A stretch of DNA of 64,000 bases from Paenibacillus_Z sp042653205 (GCF_042653205.1 NZ_JBHSHY010000001.1:62001-126000), one strand, 5' to 3'. Counted from the stretch's first letter, positions 34,074 to 43,581 are shown. Numbers and translations: made by a program. Notes: generated from the letters alone by a model not told the origin.

Positions 34074-34549
34074 CGCGTCAGCCCCTCGGTTCGGATTCGT
34101 CTTGCATTAAAATCTTAGCGCCCGGCCGGGCGTTTGTAAATGACGCGGGACGAGCCGGAAAATCGGACAAGCCACGATTCGAAACCAAACGTAAGGAAAC
34201 CCGTCTTCGACCTGGGGAAATCCGGTAAACAATCCGGACACCGGGCGGGGGGCGGGTTTTTCGTCTTTTACAACGCCGAAGGACGGGTGCTAGACTCAGT
34301 CACGAGCCATGTAGCAAGCCAAGCAGGATGACTTATATCAAGCATGCCAAATCGCGGAATCGGGCCGTACGCAAGCGCTTTCGACCTATCCCTGGCCGGG
34401 CTTTTCGGTCAGTCAAGCCGCCGCCGTGCCGGAGCCGGAAAGCCATCCGGTCCGCATCCGCGCCCGAAAGCGCATTCCGACAGCCGGTGAAACGTTCCTT
34501 CGGGAATCTTTCATAGCATCGCCATAACGAAAAGGGAGGTTTTGATTCG
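34074..34549. other. Regulatory region between gntR/lacI-type gene and transporter operon
   Basis: 476 bp without a gene. It contains a GC-rich stretch followed by GTTTTTCGTCTTTT (around 34256-34269), which may be an attenuator-like element, and a cre-like sequence at 34370-34383. The promoter was not identified with confidence. Confidence 0.4.
34370..34383 (+). promoter_or_regulatory. Weak CcpA cre-like site before the second transporter operon
   Basis: CGCAAGCGCTTTCG matches 11 of 14 cre positions and contains the palindromic core AAGCGCTT with the central CG intact. Confidence 0.4.
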
Positions 34550-36184
34550 ATGCGGTTAAGGATGCACCCGCGCCAAGCGCGCGGAACGAAGACGAGGAAG
34601 ACGCTTGCGGCAGCGGTTGCGGCGGCGGCGCTGCTGCTCGGGCTCGTCGGCTGCTCGTCGGGCTCGGACGGCAACGGGAATACGAACGGGCCGGCCGCGG
34701 AAGGGAATGCCGACGGCGGCGCCGTGTCCGAGAACGCCGGACCGCTCAAGTTCAGCTACGTCCGGCCGACCTGGGGACCCGCGACGTACACGAAGGGGGG
34801 CGCGTACGAGAAGGAGCTGTTCAAGCAAGCGAACGTCGACATCGACGTCCGCATCATCCCCGTCGTCGATTACGACGCCACGATCAAGACGACGGCGGCA
34901 TCCGGCGGCATGCCGGACGCAATCTGGGGCTGGGGGCCGGTCGATCCGTTCTGGAAAGATCTCCAGGACCAGGGCGCCTTCGTCAAGCTGAACGATTATC
35001 TCGACCAGTACCCCGCCGTGAAGGCGGCCGTGCCGGACGGCATCTGGGACAAGATGGCGGACGACAAAGGGGATATTTATTTCATTCCGAACCTGATCTA
35101 CCCGGTCGTGCCGTTCTTCATCAACTACCGCGCCGACATCTTCGAGAAGCTGGGCATTCCCGAGCCGTCGTCGGTGCCGGAGCTCGAAGCGGCGCTGCAG
35201 AAGATCAAGGACAGCGGCCTCGGCATCGTGCCGATGACGCACGGCAACACGATTCCATTCTGGGCGGGCAAGGACATCGCGACTTCGTTCGGCGCCATCA
35301 GCGGCTGGGCGCCTTCCAAGGAGGACCCAAACAAGCTCGTCCCGCCGGAAATGCAGGAAGAGACGCTGGATTACAAGTTTTGGCTGCAGGATCTGAAGAA
35401 GCGGGGGCTGTTCGACGAGGAGGCCGGCGTCAATCCCGACGCGTCGTTCGGGGAGACCAAGTTCAAGGCCGGCCGGGCGGCCGTCATTCTCGGCGGCAAT
35501 TTGGCAAGCCTGCTGACCGAGCTGCGCAAGAACGTGCCCGACGCGCAGATCAAAATCATGCCGCCGCTCGAGGGGCGGGACGGGCAGAAGGGCGGGACGC
35601 GGGTCGTCTTCCCGCAGGACCGGGGCTTCTACATCAACGCCAAGGCAGCGGACAAAGCGGAAGGCATCTTCCGGTTCCTGAATTGGTCGCTGACCGACGG
35701 CTCGGACTTCCGCCGGTACGGCATCGAGGGCAAGACGTACAACGTCGATCCCGAAGGCCGCAAAGTGCCCATCCCGGACGAACAGCGCGAGAACGACTAC
35801 AAAGCCGCCCAGATCGAGCCGCTCAGGTTCCTCGACCCCATGAGCGAGAAGCTCGACTGGCAGGCGACGGAGCTGCAGTTCATCGGCGGCGGCATCGGGA
35901 ATCAATTCCAGTATTACAAGGATACGTTCGAGAAGTACGCCGCGTCGCCGTACAACGATTATAAGGATCCGACCGTTCAGTCGCCGACCGCGGCCAAGAT
36001 CGGCGCCCAGATCTGGGAGGACTATATGGCCAAGGTGGACGGCAGCATACTGACCGATATGAACCTGACCAAGGACGAATACAAGAAGGCGCGGCAAAAA
36101 TGGCTGGACGCGGGCGAGCAAACGATCATCGACGAAATCAACGAGCTGCAAACCGACAAGTCCGAGCCGAACTACGTCGATTAA
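34550..36184 (+). CDS. Extracellular solute-binding lipoprotein (LipO/YtcQ-like)
   Basis: 544 aa, the long binding-protein type that works with LplB/LplC permeases in Paenibacillaceae. Basic N-terminus, hydrophobic segment, lipobox LVGC (C35), low-complexity Gly/Asn linker, then KFSYVRPTWGPATYTKGGAYEKELFKQANVDIDV and TTAASGGMPDAIWGWG. The family insertion FKAGRAAVILGGN and a Trp/Asp-rich C-terminal half follow. AAAGGGAGG lies 12-13 bp before the ATG. First gene of the operon under the divergent GntR-LacI-type regulator; ligand probably an oligosaccharide or uronide. Confidence 0.92.
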   Translation: MRLRMHPRQARGTKTRKTLAAAVAAAALLLGLVGCSSGSDGNGNTNGPAAEGNADGGAVSENAGPLKFSYVRPTWGPATYTKGGAYEKELFKQANVDIDVRIIPVVDYDATIKTTAASGGMPDAIWGWGPVDPFWKDLQDQGAFVKLNDYLDQYPAVKAAVPDGIWDKMADDKGDIYFIPNLIYPVVPFFINYRADIFEKLGIPEPSSVPELEAALQKIKDSGLGIVPMTHGNTIPFWAGKDIATSFGAISGWAPSKEDPNKLVPPEMQEETLDYKFWLQDLKKRGLFDEEAGVNPDASFGETKFKAGRAAVILGGNLASLLTELRKNVPDAQIKIMPPLEGRDGQKGGTRVVFPQDRGFYINAKAADKAEGIFRFLNWSLTDGSDFRRYGIEGKTYNVDPEGRKVPIPDEQRENDYKAAQIEPLRFLDPMSEKLDWQATELQFIGGGIGNQFQYYKDTFEKYAASPYNDYKDPTVQSPTAAKIGAQIWEDYMAKVDGSILTDMNLTKDEYKKARQKWLDAGEQTIIDEINELQTDKSEPNYVD

Positions 36185-36266
36185 CGCGGAAGGGCGGGAG
36201 AACCGGAGCGGCGGCCGCCGTTCCGGCCGCCTCTTCCGTGCCGGCGGCAGAAAGGAATGAGGTTCC

Positions 36267-37160
36267 GTGGGCACACGCATCTGGCAAGCCCGCCATATCT
36301 ATATGCTGATCTTGCCGACGATCGCCTTCTTCGCGGTCTTCACGTACGCGCCGTTCTACGGCATCACGCTCGCGTTCAAGGATTTCAAGATCTTGTCCGG
36401 CATTCTGCACAGCCCTTGGGTCGGATTCGAGCACTTCCGCTCGATGTTCGCGTCGGAGAAATTTCCCGAGCTGCTCCGGAATACCGTCGTCATCAGCTTG
36501 TACCGGCTGATCTTCGGATTCCCAGTGCCGATCCTGTTCGCGCTCCTGCTGAACGAGGTGCGGCAGCTCTGGTTCAAGCGCTCGATCCAAACGATCACGT
36601 ACTTCCCGCACTTCCTGTCCTGGGTCGTCTTTGGCGGCATCGTGTACAATTTCATCGGCCCGAGCGGTATCATCAATCTGCTGCTTGTCAACGCCGGGCT
36701 CGACAAGTTCAACTTCACGACCAACGACGAGGTGTTCCGGACGGTCATCGTGGTGACGGCGATCCTGAAAGAATTCGGCTGGGGCGCGATCATCTACCTC
36801 GCGGCGCTCTCCGGCATCGACGGGCAGCTGTACGAGGCCGCCAAGATCGACGGCGCGGGGAAGCTGCGGCAAATCTGGCACGTGACGCTGCCGGGCATCC
36901 GGCCGATCATCGCCCTGCTGTTCTGCCTGCAGCTGGCAGGCATTCTCGACGCCGGATTCGATCAGATCTTCATATTCCTGAATCCCGCCGTCTATGACGT
37001 CGGCGACATCATCGACACGTACGTGTACCGTCTCGGCCTGCTGCAGTCGCAATTCGAGCTGGCCACGGCCGTCGGATTGTTCAAGGGCGTGATCGGCATG
37101 GTGCTGATCATCGCCGCCAATACGACGATACGGAGGATGGGGGAGAAGTCGCTATGGTAG
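36267..37160 (+). CDS. ABC transporter permease (LplB/YteP-type)
   Basis: 297 aa with six helices and the characteristic start YMLILPTIAFFAVFTYAPFYGITLAFKDFK. EAA loop LYEAAKIDGAGKLRQIWHVTLPGI and the family ending FDQIFIFLNPAVYDVGDIIDTYVYRLGLL. GTG start with AAAGGAATGAGG upstream. Its last codons overlap the next gene by 7 bp. Confidence 0.94.
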   Translation: MGTRIWQARHIYMLILPTIAFFAVFTYAPFYGITLAFKDFKILSGILHSPWVGFEHFRSMFASEKFPELLRNTVVISLYRLIFGFPVPILFALLLNEVRQLWFKRSIQTITYFPHFLSWVVFGGIVYNFIGPSGIINLLLVNAGLDKFNFTTNDEVFRTVIVVTAILKEFGWGAIIYLAALSGIDGQLYEAAKIDGAGKLRQIWHVTLPGIRPIIALLFCLQLAGILDAGFDQIFIFLNPAVYDVGDIIDTYVYRLGLLQSQFELATAVGLFKGVIGMVLIIAANTTIRRMGEKSLW

Positions 37161-38107
37161 CAGGGGAGCAAGACATCGTCCAATCGGAGGCGGACGCTGC
37201 GCTCGCGCTGGGCGTTAACCGCAAGCTGGACGCGAATCCGTGGTGGGCGCAGACGATCATCCTCGTCCTGCTCGCCGCGGCGGGGCTCGTGACGCTGCTG
37301 CCGATGGTGAACGTATGGGCCATCTCGTTCAGCGAAGCGCACGAGGTGTTCAAAAATCCGATGATGCTCTGGCCGAAGTCGTTCACGCTGGAAGCATATA
37401 AGTACATTTTCCATACCAACGTCCTCTTGAAATCGTTCGGCATCACCGTCTTCGCCGCCGTCATGGGCACGTTCCTCAGTCTCGTCTTCACCGCCACCGG
37501 CGCGTACGGACTGTCCAAAACGCATATTCCCGGACATAGACTCTTATTATGGCTCGTCATCATCCCGATGCTGTTCGGCGCCGGGCTCATCCCGATGTAC
37601 ATCCTGCTCAAGAATCTGGGCCTGCTGAACAGCGTCTGGGTGCTGATCCTGCCGAAGCTGGTCGCCCCGTTTAACCTGATCCTGATGCGGAACTTCTTTT
37701 GGAGCATTCCGGAGAGCCTCCAGGAATCCGCGCAGCTCGACGGCGCTTCCGAGCTTCGCATTCTATGGAGCGTCATCCTGCCGCTGTCCAAGCCGGTCAT
37801 CGCGACGGTCGGGTTGTTTTACGCGGTCGGGTACTGGAACGATTTCTTCACGGGCCTGTTCTTCATCAGCGACAACAGCAAGTGGCCGCTACAGATGGTG
37901 CTGCGGTCTATCGTGATCGACTTCAACATGCTGAACATGGGCAGCCAGAACACGAACACGATGAACGACGCCGCCCATATGGTGGTGCAGCCGGAGAACA
38001 TCAAGGCGGCGACGATAATTTTCGCCATCGTGCCAATCCTGCTCGTGTATCCGTTCCTGCAGAAGTATTTCGTCAAAGGCATTATGCTCGGCTCCGTGAA
38101 GGGCTGA
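37154..38107 (+). CDS. ABC transporter permease (LplC/YtcP-type)
   Basis: 317 aa: hydrophilic 30-residue N-terminus, then LVTLLPMVNVWAISFSEAHEV, six helices, EAA-type loop IPESLQESAQLDGASELRILWSVILPLSKPV and the family motif GYWNDFFTGLFFISDNSKWPLQMVLR. Ends YFVKGIMLGSVKG as usual. Overlaps the upstream permease gene, indicating translational coupling. Confidence 0.94.
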   Translation: MVAGEQDIVQSEADAALALGVNRKLDANPWWAQTIILVLLAAAGLVTLLPMVNVWAISFSEAHEVFKNPMMLWPKSFTLEAYKYIFHTNVLLKSFGITVFAAVMGTFLSLVFTATGAYGLSKTHIPGHRLLLWLVIIPMLFGAGLIPMYILLKNLGLLNSVWVLILPKLVAPFNLILMRNFFWSIPESLQESAQLDGASELRILWSVILPLSKPVIATVGLFYAVGYWNDFFTGLFFISDNSKWPLQMVLRSIVIDFNMLNMGSQNTNTMNDAAHMVVQPENIKAATIIFAIVPILLVYPFLQKYFVKGIMLGSVKG

Positions 38108-38142
38108 GCGGCCGAATCCTGAATCGAAAGCGAGGGACCGAG

Positions 38143-38988
38143 TTGAAGAGGACCGAGACGCAAACGACGCGCGAAGATATTTTGGCCCATTACCGGGCGT
38201 TCGGCTATGCCGTCATCCCGGATGCGCTGTCGGCGGAAGAGCTGGACGAATTGAACCGGCTCGTCGACCGCGAGCTGGAGGCCGATCCCGACAGCTGGCA
38301 CAAGCCGATCGAAGGCGCCGTCGGCAACGGCAGCCTGCTCCTGAAGTATCCGCGGGAGCTCGACCGGTACGTCCGGCACCATAAGCTGTTTCCGCTGATT
38401 CAGGAGGTGCTGCGCGGCGAGGCCCGGTTCGCCCAGTTCGACTTCCGGGACATTACGGTGGAGCGGGCGAGCGGCAGCGCGATGGGCTTCCACCGTGACA
38501 TCAGCTGGTACGGAACGGTCGGCGGGAAAATCTGGGACCCGGAAAATCCGTACAAGAGCACGTACGCGTGCGTGATCTATTACTTGAAGGACGTGCACGA
38601 CTGCTGTCCCGCCTTCTGCATGGTGCCGAACAGCCACGAATACGGCACGCTGGACGAAGCGAGGGAGAAGCTGGGCGCGGCATACGAGGAAGTGCCGATC
38701 CGGGGGAAGGCGGGCACGGCGATTCTGTACAACATCACGACCTATCACACCCGCAAAGGCGGCAAGCCCGAATGCACCCACGGCCGAAGGACGATGCACA
38801 ACTACCATTCGCGGGCATCGAGCGCCCCGCTGACGAACTGGGCCACGGTGCCGGAGGAGCTCGCGCTGAGCGGCGACAAGGATACCCGGCTGTTCTATTC
38901 GCAGTGGACGCCGAACCAGATCAAGTACGCGCGCGACCATTACAAGCAGCCGGTTCCGTCGTACTATCCCGTCAAGTCGATCAAGTGA
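38143..38988 (+). CDS. Phytanoyl-CoA dioxygenase (PhyH) family protein 4
   Basis: 281 aa. H-x-D in MGFHRDISWYG, the strand FCMVPNSHEYGTLDEA, and the distal metal/2-oxoglutarate region TYHTRKGGKPECTHGRRTMHNYHSR. TTG start with GCGAGGGA 6 bp upstream. It lies 35 bp after the permease gene and 56 bp before a sugar-acid dehydratase gene, so it is part of the transporter operon and probably modifies the imported compound. Substrate unknown. Confidence 0.87.
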   Translation: MKRTETQTTREDILAHYRAFGYAVIPDALSAEELDELNRLVDRELEADPDSWHKPIEGAVGNGSLLLKYPRELDRYVRHHKLFPLIQEVLRGEARFAQFDFRDITVERASGSAMGFHRDISWYGTVGGKIWDPENPYKSTYACVIYYLKDVHDCCPAFCMVPNSHEYGTLDEAREKLGAAYEEVPIRGKAGTAILYNITTYHTRKGGKPECTHGRRTMHNYHSRASSAPLTNWATVPEELALSGDKDTRLFYSQWTPNQIKYARDHYKQPVPSYYPVKSIK

Positions 38989-39044
38989 CCGTCCGGACCG
39001 GGAGCTAGTTGCCGGAAGGATAGCCGGAAGGAGGAGGGGAAGTA

Positions 39045-40268
39045 ATGGCGAAAATCGCGCGCGTGCGGCTGATTCGCACGCGCCACGACGCGAGCTGGAC
39101 GATCGTCAAGGTGGAGACGGATCAGCCGGGGCTGCACGGCATCGGCTCGGCGAACGATCATTTCAATCCGGGGGCGGTTGCCGCCGTCGTCGAGGAGCTG
39201 CTCGCGCCGACGCTGATCGGGCGCGACGCGGGCGCCATCGAGGACATCTGGCAGTCCATGTACCAGAGCGGCTACTGGCGCAACGGTTCTGCGCTCATGA
39301 CGGCGATCGGCGCCATCGACATGGCGCTGTGGGACATCAAGGGGAAGGAAGCCGGCATGCCGGTCTACCGGCTGCTCGGCGGTCCGTGCCGGGCGGCGGT
39401 GCCCTGCTACGCGCACGCGAGCGGCGGCGACGCCGCCGAGCTGGCCGAAGCCGTCGCCCGGTACCGCGAGGAGGGCTATTCCGTCGTGCGCTGCCAGCTC
39501 GGCGCGTACGGCGGCGGAGGGTTCGTGCCCGCCGGGCGGGCGAGGCGGCCGCGCAACGCTTGGCCGGCGGAGAATGTCTTCGACGAGGAGGCGTACCTGG
39601 AGGCGATTCCCGCGATGTTCGAGCAGCTCCGGCTGCGATTCGGCGGCGACGCGAAGTTCACGCACGACGTGCACGAGCATCTGAGCCCGCAGGGCGCGGT
39701 CCAGCTGGCGAAGCGGCTGGAGCCGTACCGGCTCTTCTTCCTCGAGGACGCGCTGCCGCCCGAGCAGATCGCCTGGTACCGGTCCATCCGGCAGCAGTGC
39801 GCGACGCCGCAGGCGATGGGCGAGCTCTTCACGAGCCCGCACGAGTGGCTGCCGCTGATCCAGGAGCGGCTGATCGATTACGTGCGGGTGCGCGTCTCCA
39901 AGGCGGGCGGCATCTCGGCCTGCCGCAAGATCGCCGCGCTCGCCGAGGCGTACGGCGTCCGCACGGCGTGGCAGGAAGGCGGCGACAACGACCCCGTCAA
40001 CCAGGCCGCGGCGATGCACCTCGACATGGCGATCTGGAACTTCGGCATCCAAGAGGACAATACGTTCCGGACGGAAGAGCTGGAGGCGTTTCCCGGCCAT
40101 CCCGTGCTTGCCGGGGGTTATCTGTACGCCTCCGAGCGCCCGGGCCTCGGTATCGACATCGACGAGGAGAAGGCGGCGAAGCTGCTGTCGCCGGAAGCGC
40201 GGTCGCGTCCGTACCATCGGCCTTATCCGATCGACCGCCTGGCGGACGGCACGATCGTCCGTCCGTGA
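39045..40268 (+). CDS. Enolase-superfamily sugar-acid dehydratase (ManD/RspA-like)
   Basis: 407-aa member of the mandelate racemase/muconate lactonizing group. N-terminal capping domain with GSALMTAIGAIDMALWDIKGKEAGMPVYRLLGG. The metal ligands look like Asp in FTHDVHEHLSP (whose His fits the ManD catalytic His), Glu in FFLEDALPPE and Glu in MGELFTSPHEW. The insertion RPRNAWPAENVFDEE and GIQEDNTFRTEE are typical of the mannonate/gluconate dehydratase (RspA) subgroup. GGAAGGAGGAGGGG precedes the ATG. Suggests that the operon takes up a substrate converted to an aldonic acid. Confidence 0.88.
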   Translation: MAKIARVRLIRTRHDASWTIVKVETDQPGLHGIGSANDHFNPGAVAAVVEELLAPTLIGRDAGAIEDIWQSMYQSGYWRNGSALMTAIGAIDMALWDIKGKEAGMPVYRLLGGPCRAAVPCYAHASGGDAAELAEAVARYREEGYSVVRCQLGAYGGGGFVPAGRARRPRNAWPAENVFDEEAYLEAIPAMFEQLRLRFGGDAKFTHDVHEHLSPQGAVQLAKRLEPYRLFFLEDALPPEQIAWYRSIRQQCATPQAMGELFTSPHEWLPLIQERLIDYVRVRVSKAGGISACRKIAALAEAYGVRTAWQEGGDNDPVNQAAAMHLDMAIWNFGIQEDNTFRTEELEAFPGHPVLAGGYLYASERPGLGIDIDEEKAAKLLSPEARSRPYHRPYPIDRLADGTIVRP

Positions 40269-40352
40269 AGGAGCGCGAGCGGCCGGGCTCTGCTCCAGGC
40301 TGCGCGGGTTCGAAGCGACAAGGGCGTAAGGCGGCAATGCGGGCCTTGTGTC

Positions 40353-40580
40353 CTAGTCGCCGTAATGGCTCGCCGCCGGACGCCTCTTGAACCGATAGCG
40401 CGACGGCGGGGCGCCGAAGTGCCGCTTGAAAGCCTTGGTGAAATGATAAATGTCGGAGTAGCCCAGCGCGGCGGCCACCTCGGTGTTATTCATGGCCGTC
40501 ACTGAGCAGAAAGCGGGCCTATTCCAGGCGGAAGCGCGTCATGTACGCCTTGAGCGAATGGCCGGTATGCTGCGACAAAG
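40353..40580 (-). pseudogene. Remnant of an AraC-family regulator (C-terminal HTH only)
   Basis: Read on the minus strand, this gives the end of an AraC/XylS DNA-binding domain in two frames. First comes LSQHTGHSLKAYMTRFRLE followed by an in-frame TAG and ARFLLS. After a frame change comes NNTEVAAALGYSDIYHFTKAFKRHFGAPPSRY, with stop at 40353-40355. The upstream 200 or more residues are missing and the fragment begins at a terminator hairpin. An in-frame stop plus a frameshift in about 75 codons mark it as dead. It may be the lost regulator of the neighbouring sugar genes. Confidence 0.85.
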
Positions 40581-40614
40581 CCGATCGAGCCCGCAAAGGC
40601 GCGATCGGCTTTGT
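40575..40614. terminator. Stem-loop next to the AraC remnant
   Basis: ACAAAGCCGATCG and CGATCGGCTTTGT arms separated by about 14 nt, truncating the pseudogene. Confidence 0.6.
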
Positions 40615-40707
40615 TCATGAGCAAACCTTAACCTTGCAAGCGACTGAAACATTCCCGCGGCCGCGAACGTTATGAAATGGAATGGTTATCCAGCGAAAGG
40701 AGACAGC

Positions 40708-43506
40708 ATGAACAAGAACAAGATTTTAACATCGGCGGCGCTGATCGCGCTCGCCGCGTTGTCCGGAGCTGTGTCCCGCGCGGACGCGTCCGCGTTCAAG
40801 GACGTCCCCGCGGCTAGTCCATACTATGCGTACATCGACGAATTGGTGGCGCTCGGCGTCGTCGACGGTATCGCGCCGGGCGTGTTCAGCCCCGAGAGCA
40901 CCCTGACCCGCGGGCAATTCGCCAAGCTGGCCGCGGAGGCGTTCCGGCTGAAGGACCCCGGCGGCTCGCTGCCGTTCAAGGATCTCGCTGGCCACTGGGC
41001 CGCGCCTTACGTGCGGGCCGCCTACAAGGCGGGCTTCGTGAACGGCACGTCCGCCACGGCGTTCTCGCCGAATAAGCCGGTGAAGCGCGAGGAAGCCGCC
41101 GCGATGGTGTGGCGCTACGCCAAGAAGGTCGGCCTCAAGCCGACCGAAGCGCCGGCCGTGAGCGACAAGCCGGATGCTTGGGCGGCGGAGGCCGTCGGCG
41201 CCGTGATCGCCCGCGGCTGGCACGGCGTGGACGCCGCGCAGAGCGCCGGCGCCTGGACGTACCGCCCGCAGGCGGCCATGAACCGCCAGGAGGCGGCCGC
41301 GCTGATCGACCTGGCGATGATGGACATCCCCGGCAGCCTGGCGAAGGCCGGACTGATCGATCCGCTCGACGATTGGAAGCAGCTGCACAACCGTTCGAAC
41401 GTGTACGTGGCCGTGAACAGCCCCGACTACTTCGGCGGCGACGGCAAGCGGGCGGCGCGTTCGACGACCGCGGCGGGGAATGTCGTGTACCACACCGGTT
41501 ACGACATGACGTCCTTCCAGACGTCCAGTTACTACTTCACCGGCATCGCCATGGAGAAGAACCGGTACTTCGCGTCGGCGGACGGCAAGACGTACAAAGA
41601 AGTCGCCGCCGCCTCCTATCCGGTCGGCGCCTCGAAGGGCGGCTGGCAGCAGTACGCCGAGGAATCGTTCGCGCTGCCGGCGAAGACGCGCTACTTGAAG
41701 GTCGAGCTGCGCGGCGCGGCCAAAGCCTGGTCGCCGCAGCTCGCCAAGGTGCTGATCAACCGCGCCACGGCGACGGTGTCGGCCAAGACGTCCCGCGCAG
41801 CCGACGGGCTGAAGGTCGAGCTGTCCACGCGCTCGCAGGGCGCAGCGATCTACTACCGGCTGAACGGCGCGTCGCCGTATCAGCCCTACACCGGTCCGAT
41901 CCGGCTGACGGACTACGCCGTGCTCGACGCGTACGCGGTCAAGAAGGGCAAGGAGGCGAGTCCCGTCCGGTCGTACAAGCTGAACGGCCGCGCCGATTTC
42001 AAGGTCGACGCGTTCGGCCAGGTGGCTGCGGCGAACTTCCCGGAGAAGGTGAAGAGCGAGCAGGAGCTGAAGGATGACGCGTCCGCGGACGCCGCCTACT
42101 ACGGCGGCCTGCAAGCCCCGGCCGGTTTGGACAAGTACGGCGGGCTGGCCGGCAGCGCGTCCAAGTACGGCCTTAAAGGCACCGGCTATTTCGCCATCCG
42201 GCAGGCCGGCGGCCGCACGGTGATGACGACGCCGACCGGCGACGTCTTCTTCAGCCTCGGCATGAACGGCCTCCATGCGGACGAGACGTACACGAAGGTC
42301 GCGGGCCGCGAGGAGCAGTACGAGTGGCTGCCGCTCTACGACGGCGCGTATAAGCCGGCGTTCGTGCCTTCGGATTCCGGCAGCTTCTCCTTCTACATGG
42401 CGAACAAGTACCGGAAAACGGGCAAGTTTCCGACCGACGCGGCGTTTTACGCGGAAGCGGTCGAGCGGCTGCGCAAGTGGGGCTTCAACAGCGCCGGCGG
42501 CTACTCGCCGGAGCAGTACGGCAAGGCGAACGGCTTCCCGTACGTGCGGATGCTCCCGCTCGACATGGATTGGGCCAAGCTCGACGGGATCTCGATCTTC
42601 GACATCTTCGCGCCCGGCGCCGAGATGAAGATCGACCAGGCGTTCGCGAAGGCGGTCGCGCCGAACAAGAACGATCCGCTGCTGATCGGCTATTTTATGG
42701 GCAACGAATACGATTTTCACAAATTTTACGACGTTGTGCCGAAACTGAAGGGCTCGGCGGCGATCAAGGCCCGTCTCGTCAAGATGCTGCAGGATAAGTA
42801 CCAGAAGATCGACTCGTTCAACGCGAGCTGGGGCACGAGCTTCAAGACCTTCGCGGAGCTGCGCGACGCGGCGCTTCCGGTCTCGACGTCGGCGTCGTGG
42901 AAGGATATGGACCAGTTCTTCCGGTTCTACCTTGACACGTTCTACGGCACGGTCTCGCGCGTCTACCGCAAGTACGATCCGCATCATCTCCTGCTCGGGG
43001 ACCGCTGGATCACGACGTCGTTCCACAACGCGAAGTTCCGCGACGTATTGGCGGAGGTGGAGGGCAAGTACTCGGACGCGATCAGCATCAACTACTATTC
43101 GTACAAAATCGAGACCGACCTGTTGAACGACGTGCACGCGAAGTCCGGCAAGCCGGTCCTGATCAGCGAATTCGGCTACGGCACCGCGGAGCAGGGACTG
43201 GCGCCGCTGCTGCCGAACTCGGCCGCGAACCAGTTCGAGCGGGGCATGCGCTACCGCAACTATGTGGAAGGCGTGGCGAGCCTCGGATACGTCGTCGGCG
43301 CCCACTGGTTCAATTACGTCGATCAAGCCGCGACGGGGCGGTATTGGCAGGGCATCGGGGATTGGGCGGAGCATTACAACACCGGCATCCTGAACGTCGC
43401 CGACCGGCCGTACAAGCCGTTTCTGAACGGCGTCATGCAGACGAACGACGAGATTTACAAGGTGCTGCTCGGGGAGCGCGCGAAATTTTATTATGCGTTT
43501 ATTTAA
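40708..43506 (+). CDS. Cell-surface SLH-domain glycoside hydrolase (clan GH-A-like)
   Basis: 932 aa. Signal peptide (to about ADASA), three S-layer-homology repeats (about 28-75, 90-135, 150-205) for binding to the cell wall, and a beta-rich domain (~215-345). A chitobiase/Fn3-like domain (~350-425, AAIYYRLNGASPYQPYTGPIRL) follows, then a C-terminal barrel. The barrel opens GYFAIRQAGGRTVMTTPTGDVFFSLGMNG, resembling agarase/GH42/GH50-type enzymes, with probable acid/base E667 in MGNEYDFH and nucleophile E821 in LISEFGYG. AAAGGAG lies before ATG 40708. Exact GH family uncertain. Confidence 0.85.
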   Translation: MNKNKILTSAALIALAALSGAVSRADASAFKDVPAASPYYAYIDELVALGVVDGIAPGVFSPESTLTRGQFAKLAAEAFRLKDPGGSLPFKDLAGHWAAPYVRAAYKAGFVNGTSATAFSPNKPVKREEAAAMVWRYAKKVGLKPTEAPAVSDKPDAWAAEAVGAVIARGWHGVDAAQSAGAWTYRPQAAMNRQEAAALIDLAMMDIPGSLAKAGLIDPLDDWKQLHNRSNVYVAVNSPDYFGGDGKRAARSTTAAGNVVYHTGYDMTSFQTSSYYFTGIAMEKNRYFASADGKTYKEVAAASYPVGASKGGWQQYAEESFALPAKTRYLKVELRGAAKAWSPQLAKVLINRATATVSAKTSRAADGLKVELSTRSQGAAIYYRLNGASPYQPYTGPIRLTDYAVLDAYAVKKGKEASPVRSYKLNGRADFKVDAFGQVAAANFPEKVKSEQELKDDASADAAYYGGLQAPAGLDKYGGLAGSASKYGLKGTGYFAIRQAGGRTVMTTPTGDVFFSLGMNGLHADETYTKVAGREEQYEWLPLYDGAYKPAFVPSDSGSFSFYMANKYRKTGKFPTDAAFYAEAVERLRKWGFNSAGGYSPEQYGKANGFPYVRMLPLDMDWAKLDGISIFDIFAPGAEMKIDQAFAKAVAPNKNDPLLIGYFMGNEYDFHKFYDVVPKLKGSAAIKARLVKMLQDKYQKIDSFNASWGTSFKTFAELRDAALPVSTSASWKDMDQFFRFYLDTFYGTVSRVYRKYDPHHLLLGDRWITTSFHNAKFRDVLAEVEGKYSDAISINYYSYKIETDLLNDVHAKSGKPVLISEFGYGTAEQGLAPLLPNSAANQFERGMRYRNYVEGVASLGYVVGAHWFNYVDQAATGRYWQGIGDWAEHYNTGILNVADRPYKPFLNGVMQTNDEIYKVLLGERAKFYYAFI

Positions 43507-43581
43507 TAGCAGCCTGCCGTGAACCTCGTGCCGCCGCTCTAGCGCTCGTCCATCCATAGCGCCCGTTAACGCGGGAACCTG

